From the NCBI GenBank assembly GCA_027451915.1, contig DAIDHU010000230.1, positions 1 to 10,325 of the forward strand: DNA of 10,325 nt, given 5' to 3'. Under the pieces are notes generated by a model. That model was not told where the DNA came from and did no database searches. It saw nothing but the letters and a program-made list of their open reading frames with translations. Position 1 is the stretch's first letter, and every line of letters starts with the position of its first letter. The translations under genes were made by a program, and so were the position numbers. Below are positions 7,165-10,325 of this stretch, one piece after another. Source of the DNA: Thiomonas sp. Its GTDB lineage: Bacteria > Pseudomonadota > Gammaproteobacteria > Burkholderiales > Burkholderiaceae_C.

Positions 7165-7989
7165 CTAGAAACGCAGCACATGAAATCGCCGGGGATCGAA
7201 GGCCAGTCGCGCCACGTCGCTGGAAATCGCCGTGATGGCGTCGGTGCGGCCGATGAGGGCCATCGACACCAGCACCGAGCGGGTCTCGATGGTCTGGCGC
7301 GGCAGCGCGACCCCGGTGCGCAGGAACTGCTCGCTGACGCGCTGGCGCAGCAGGCCATCGGGGGGCTCCAGCACCCAGGGATACTCGGCCAGGTCGGCCA
7401 GGCTCACCGTGTCGCGCGTGCACAGGGGGTGGCCCTGGCGACAGACAAAGCTGAGCTGCTCCTCGGCCAGGTTCTCGTAGCTGAAGCGGTTGCCCTGCAG
7501 CTTGTCGGGAATGCGCGCGAGCACGAGGTCGTACTTGCCCTCGGACAGGGCCTCCACCAGGCTCTGGCTGACGTCGGTGTCGATGGACACGCGCAATTGC
7601 GGCTGCTCGAGCTGCAGGCGCTCGATGGCCTGGGCCAGCAGGTCGATGCCGGGCGCCACGGTTCCGACCACCACGCGCCCGCTGTTGCCTTCGCGCAGCG
7701 CCGCCAGTTCCTCGCCCGCGTTGTCGAGCTCGGCGATGATGCTGCGGGAGTGGCGGATCAGCACCTCGCCATACCAGTTGGGTTCCACCCCGCGCGGGTG
7801 GCGTTCGAACAGACTGACGCCGAGCAGGTACTCGAGCTCGGCCAGCAACTTGGAGGCCGCCGGCTGGCTCATGCCCAGTTGCTCGGCGGCGCGATGGATG
7901 TTGCGATGTTCGTCCAGCGCGGCGAACAGCTGCAGATGGCGCAACTTGAGCCGCGCGCGCTGGAACCAGTCGCCATGTGGCGTGGTCAT
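7165..7989 (-). CDS. LysR-family regulator, GbpR-like, truncated by in-frame amber stop
   Basis: The 274-codon frame from ATG 7989 encodes an N-terminal winged helix-turn-helix (residues about 16-75: LKLRHLQLFAALDEHRNIHR, then AAEQLGMSQPAASKLLAELE) and a LysR effector domain from about 100. The FERHPRGVEPNWYGEVLIRHSR-like stretch near 61-82 is characteristic of the GbpR (galactose-binding-protein regulator) group that controls sugar-uptake and pentose-oxidation genes. Its position, divergent from the SMP-30 operon with a 71-bp spacer, is the standard arrangement for a LysR activator and its target. The stop is premature: TAG at codon 275, with the family's remaining 42 residues encoded in frame beyond it. 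The missing part normally folds back into the first half of the effector domain, so the truncated product may be unstable or unable to respond to ligand. There is no strong Shine-Dalgarno. Confidence 0.88.
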   Translation of the reverse strand: MTTPHGDWFQRARLKLRHLQLFAALDEHRNIHRAAEQLGMSQPAASKLLAELEYLLGVSLFERHPRGVEPNWYGEVLIRHSRSIIAELDNAGEELAALREGNSGRVVVGTVAPGIDLLAQAIERLQLEQPQLRVSIDTDVSQSLVEALSEGKYDLVLARIPDKLQGNRFSYENLAEEQLSFVCRQGHPLCTRDTVSLADLAEYPWVLEPPDGLLRQRVSEQFLRTGVALPRQTIETRSVLVSMALIGRTDAITAISSDVARLAFDPRRFHVLRF

Positions 7990-8060
7990 GGGCGTCCAAT
8001 GCAGGATTTGCGAGATAACCGAATATAGATTGAAATCCGGCCAGATCGGGAGGAATTGTC
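7990..8060. promoter_or_regulatory. LysR/SMP-30 divergent promoter region
   Basis: This 71-bp spacer is AT-rich in its middle. It holds an inverted repeat GGATTT (8004-8009) and AAATCC (8033-8038) with 23 bases between, enclosing the shared motif at 8014-8025. GGGAGGA at 8048-8054 is a strong ribosome binding site for the plus-strand gene at 8061. A single LysR-bound site here could both activate the operon and repress the regulator, the usual scheme for the family; that is inference. Confidence 0.55.
8014..8025 (+). promoter_or_regulatory. Putative shared operator, copy 3 (GATAACCGAATA)
   Basis: It reads GATAACCGAATA and is the reference copy: nine positions agree with each of the other two, giving GATWRCYGAWTR overall. 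It lies 24 bp from the LysR start and 35 bp from the SMP-30 start, between the GGATTT/AAATCC arms. Confidence 0.4.
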
Positions 8061-8948
8061 ATGCATGAAGTGGAATGCCTGTGGCAGGCGCGCACCCAGC
8101 TGGGCGAGGGCCCGGTGTGGGTGCCGGACCTGGACAGCCTGCTGTTCGTGGATATCGATGGCGCGCGCCTGCTGAGCTGGCGCCGCGGGGACGCGCGCCG
8201 GAAGGAATGGGCTGTCGCCGAGGCCCGCTGCTGGCTCATCGAGCGCGCCGACGGCGACGGCTTCCTGGCCGGTCTGCGCAGCCGCATCGTGCATCTGCGC
8301 CTGGACGAGTCCGGCCCCTCGGTGGTGTCCGAGTGGGCACGCCCCGAGGCGGGGCTGCCGGGCAATCGCTTCAACGATGCCAAGGCCGACGCCCATGGGC
8401 GCGTGTGGGCGGGCAGCATGGACAACGCCGAAAAAGCCGTCAGCGGCTCGCTCTACCGCATCGAGGGCCACGAGGTGCTTCGCGTGGACCACCCCTACGG
8501 CATCGCCAACGGCCCGGCCATCAGCCCCGACGGGCGCACGCTGTACCACACCGACACCGCGGCGCGCACCGTGTACGCCTTCGATTGCTCCCCCGATGGC
8601 GAACTCAGCGCCAAACGCGAGCATGTGCGTTTCGAGGGCGACGACGGCTACCCCGACGGCATGTGCTGCGATGCCGAGGGCGGGCTGTGGGTCGCGCACT
8701 GGGGGGCGGGCAGGCTCAGCCGTTTCCTGCCCGATGGCAGGCTCGAGCGGCGCATCGCCCTGCCGGCCTCGCAGGTCACCTCCTGCGCCTTCGGTGGCGA
8801 GCAACTGGACGAACTGTTCGTGACCACGGCGCGTCGCGGACGCGACGACGAGCCCCTGGCCGGCTCGCTGTTCCGGCTGCGCCCCGGGGTGCGTGGCCTG
8901 CCCCCCGCACGCTTCGGCAAGCCGCCCTCCCAGGAGACCCCGACATGA
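8061..8948 (+). CDS. SMP-30/gluconolactonase-family sugar lactonase (XylC-like)
   Basis: This 295-aa six-bladed propeller enzyme probably hydrolyses the aldonolactone made by the SDR to the aldonate. The divalent-metal ligands expected for SMP-30 proteins are present: Glu16 in LGEGP, Asn150 in IANGP and Asp199 in YPDG. Asn105 in NRFNDAKADAHGRVWAGSM is the substrate-side Asn, and NGPAISPDGRTLYHTDT is the signature middle stretch. It resembles Caulobacter xylonolactonase XylC as I remember it, including VTTARRG near the end. The length is normal and no signal peptide is seen, so it acts in the cytoplasm. The start is fixed by GGGAGGA 6 bases upstream. Its TGA overlaps the next ATG (ATGA), indicating translational coupling. 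The last about 20 residues are proline-rich and non-conserved looking. Confidence 0.93.
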   Translation: MHEVECLWQARTQLGEGPVWVPDLDSLLFVDIDGARLLSWRRGDARRKEWAVAEARCWLIERADGDGFLAGLRSRIVHLRLDESGPSVVSEWARPEAGLPGNRFNDAKADAHGRVWAGSMDNAEKAVSGSLYRIEGHEVLRVDHPYGIANGPAISPDGRTLYHTDTAARTVYAFDCSPDGELSAKREHVRFEGDDGYPDGMCCDAEGGLWVAHWGAGRLSRFLPDGRLERRIALPASQVTSCAFGGEQLDELFVTTARRGRDDEPLAGSLFRLRPGVRGLPPARFGKPPSQETPT

Positions 8949-10147
8949 GCACCCCATCCTCCGCCGGCCTTCCGGCACTCGATCTGCAGGCCAGCCAGGT
9001 CCTGCCCACCGATCCAGGGGCCCTGCTGGTCGGGCGCGCCTGGCTGCCCGCGGCCGGCGGTCCGGCCGTGGTGACCCTGCGCGGTGACCAGGTGTTCGAC
9101 ATCACCAGCCGCGAGGCGCCGACGGTGCGCGACCTGTTCGAGGCCGCCGCCCCCCCCGCCCTGGCCGCCTCGACCCCCGGACGCAGCCTGGGCAGCCTCG
9201 ATTCCCTGCTGCGCAACAGCGACGAAGCCTCGCGCGATCTCGGTCGGCCCTGGCTGCTCTCGCCCGTCGACCTGCAGGCGGTCAAGGCGGCCGGCGTGAC
9301 CTTCGCCAGCAGCCTGCTGGAGCGCCTGATCGAGGAGCAATCCAAGGGCGTCCCCGAGCGCGCGGCGCAGCTGCGGCGCGACATGATCGAGCTGATCGGC
9401 ACCGACCTGGCGCGCCTGGTGCCGGGCTCGGAGCAGGCCGAGGCGCTCAAGCGCAGGCTGATGGAACGCGCAATGTGGTCCCAGTACCTGGAGGTGGGCA
9501 TCGGGCCCGACCCGGAGATCTTCACCAAGGCTCAGCCCCTGTCCAGCGTCGGCCTGGGGGCCCACGCCGGCATCCATCCGCGCTCGCGCTGGAACAACCC
9601 GGAGCCGGAAGTGGCCCTGGTGCTGTCCAGCGCGGGGCGCATGGTGGGCGCCACGCTGGCCAACGACGTCAACCTGCGCGACTTCGAGGGCCGTTCGGCC
9701 CTGCTGCTGGGTATGGCCAAGGACAACAACGCCAGCTGTGCCATCGGGCCGTTCGTGCGAGTATTCGACGCCAACTGGGGCGAGCTCGAGGTCGAAGCCC
9801 TGGAGCTGAGCCTGCGCGTGGTGGGAACCGACGGCTTCGTGCTCGAGGGTTCCAGCAGCATGGCGCGCATCAGCCGCCCGCCGCGCGCGCTGGCCGACGC
9901 GCTCATGTCCATGCATCAATACCCCGACGGCGCCGTGCTGCTGCTGGGCACCCTGTTCGCGCCCATCCAGGACCGCGAGGCTCCAGGCCAGGGATTCACC
10001 CATCACACGGGCGACGTAGTGACCATCCGCACCCCCGGGCTGGGCGCGCTGTGCAACCGGGTGATGCCCAGCGATCGCTGCGCGCCCTGGAGTTTCGGGG
10101 CCGGCGAGCTGATGCGCAACCTGGCCGCGCGCGGCCTGCTGTCCTGA
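8945..10147 (+). CDS. xylX: FAH-family 2-keto-3-deoxy-pentonate dehydratase (XylX-like)
   Basis: This 400-aa protein of the fumarylacetoacetate hydrolase fold probably converts 2-keto-3-deoxy-pentonate to 2-oxoglutarate semialdehyde in the cytoplasm. The metal ligands are Glu220 and Glu222 in NNPEPEV and Asp241 in NDVNLRDFEGRSALLLG; AKDNNASCAIGPF, EGSSSMARISR and QYPDGAVLLLGTLFAPIQDR mark the active-site half, followed by GDVVTIRTPGLGALCN. The residues about 105-190, with VTFASSLLERLIEEQ and WSQYLEVGIGPDPEIFTKAQ, are typical of the larger XylX group (about 390-400 aa), not of the shorter AraD1 group (about 330 aa) or the DHDPS-like arabinonate pathway enzymes. The start ATG at 8945 overlaps the lactonase stop by four bases. 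The symbol denotes the family; substrate stereochemistry is not visible in sequence. Confidence 0.92.
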   Translation: MSTPSSAGLPALDLQASQVLPTDPGALLVGRAWLPAAGGPAVVTLRGDQVFDITSREAPTVRDLFEAAAPPALAASTPGRSLGSLDSLLRNSDEASRDLGRPWLLSPVDLQAVKAAGVTFASSLLERLIEEQSKGVPERAAQLRRDMIELIGTDLARLVPGSEQAEALKRRLMERAMWSQYLEVGIGPDPEIFTKAQPLSSVGLGAHAGIHPRSRWNNPEPEVALVLSSAGRMVGATLANDVNLRDFEGRSALLLGMAKDNNASCAIGPFVRVFDANWGELEVEALELSLRVVGTDGFVLEGSSSMARISRPPRALADALMSMHQYPDGAVLLLGTLFAPIQDREAPGQGFTHHTGDVVTIRTPGLGALCNRVMPSDRCAPWSFGAGELMRNLAARGLLS

Positions 10148-10190
10148 CGGACGGCGCCGAACCGCGGATTTTCCCTTCCATCCCATCGCG

Positions 10191-10205
10191 GCCGCCTCGG
10201 GCGGC
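10191..10205 (+). other. Small hairpin in front of the last gene
   Basis: GCCGCC (10191-10196), loop TCG, GGCGGC (10200-10205) form a perfect 6-bp GC stem ending 9 bases before ATG 10215. The only purine-rich ribosome-binding candidate (GGGCGG) lies in its 3' arm, so pairing would hide it. The 67-bp gap holds nothing else recognisable. Confidence 0.4.
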
Positions 10206-10214
10206 ACACACACC

Positions 10215-10325
10215 ATGAGTACCCTGCCCTCCTCCCCATCCCACGCGCCGGGCGCGCCGGCCGAAGCCACCGCGGCCGACATCGACCGCGCCTGCCGCGC
10301 CGCGGCTTCGGCCGCCGCCGCCTAT
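10215..10325 (+). CDS. Start of a further operon gene, possibly aldehyde dehydrogenase (cut by window end)
   Basis: Only 37 codons are visible. The protein begins MSTLPSSPSHAPG and continues into ATAADIDRACRAAASAAAAY. The second part resembles the first helix of aldehyde dehydrogenases of the 2-oxoglutarate-semialdehyde type, where an A-x-x-x-(D/E)-(V/I)-D-x-A-x-x-A-A-x-A-A-x-x pattern precedes the Rossmann core. The pathway lacks just this enzyme, so context agrees. Against it, the roughly 40 residues with the first strands (an FIxG-type start) that such enzymes carry before this helix are missing, and the open frame upstream does not supply them. Treat the function as a context-based guess. 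Confidence 0.5.
   Translation, partial: MSTLPSSPSHAPGAPAEATAADIDRACRAAASAAAAY

Noticed and set aside
6704..8425. A 573-codon minus-strand frame spanning the dehydratase end, LysR and SMP-30
   Set aside because: It passes out of frame through the identified LysR gene and through two divergent or convergent gaps, so no single protein is plausible.
8648..10282. A 544-codon minus-strand reading frame opposite the FAH gene
   Set aside because: It is an antisense shadow that crosses three plus-strand gene boundaries and lacks a credible start site.

Overview
The window is about two thirds G+C, has strongly G/C-ending codons and Shine-Dalgarno-led genes, and looks like a Gram-negative proteobacterial chromosome, most plausibly a betaproteobacterium of the Burkholderiales. 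That placement is an inference from composition and gene families; no rRNA or other phylogenetic marker is present.

Layout. (1) Positions 1-965, minus strand: a TolC/NodT-like outer-membrane lipoprotein whose 3' end is cut off by the window edge. It probably belongs to an unrelated efflux locus to the left. (2) Positions 966-1322: a 357-bp divergent intergenic region. (3) Positions 1323-4255, plus strand: a tightly packed three-gene sugar ABC importer of the CUT2 (ribose/fructose) type, made of a periplasmic binding protein with a Tat-like signal, a permease, and a short single-domain ATPase. It is closed by a perfect 12-bp hairpin. (4) Positions 4304-5080 minus and 5262-6992 plus: a divergent pair, an SDR sugar dehydrogenase resembling Caulobacter D-xylose dehydrogenase, and an IlvD/Edd-family sugar-acid dehydratase resembling Rhizobium L-arabinonate dehydratase. 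(5) Positions 7036-7989 minus and 8061 onward plus: a second divergent unit. A GbpR-like LysR regulator, interrupted by an in-frame amber codon 42 codons before its natural end, faces an operon of SMP-30 lactonase, XylX-type fumarylacetoacetase-fold dehydratase, and the first 37 codons of a further gene, perhaps an aldehyde dehydrogenase.

Together the genes encode uptake and non-phosphorylating oxidation of a sugar, most likely a pentose: sugar to lactone (SDR), lactone to aldonate (SMP-30), aldonate to 2-keto-3-deoxy acid (IlvD/Edd), and this to 2-oxoglutarate semialdehyde (XylX type). A semialdehyde dehydrogenase would then give 2-oxoglutarate. This is the Weimberg-type route. The family signals are mixed between D-xylose and L-arabinose, so the substrate is not settled by sequence.

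Most worth checking are the amber codon in the regulator and a 12-bp motif shared by the three intergenic regions flanking the sugar genes. I see no CRISPR array, transposon, phage gene, tRNA or rRNA, and nothing that amounts to a wholly new system: this is a recognisable catabolic cluster with a few local oddities.
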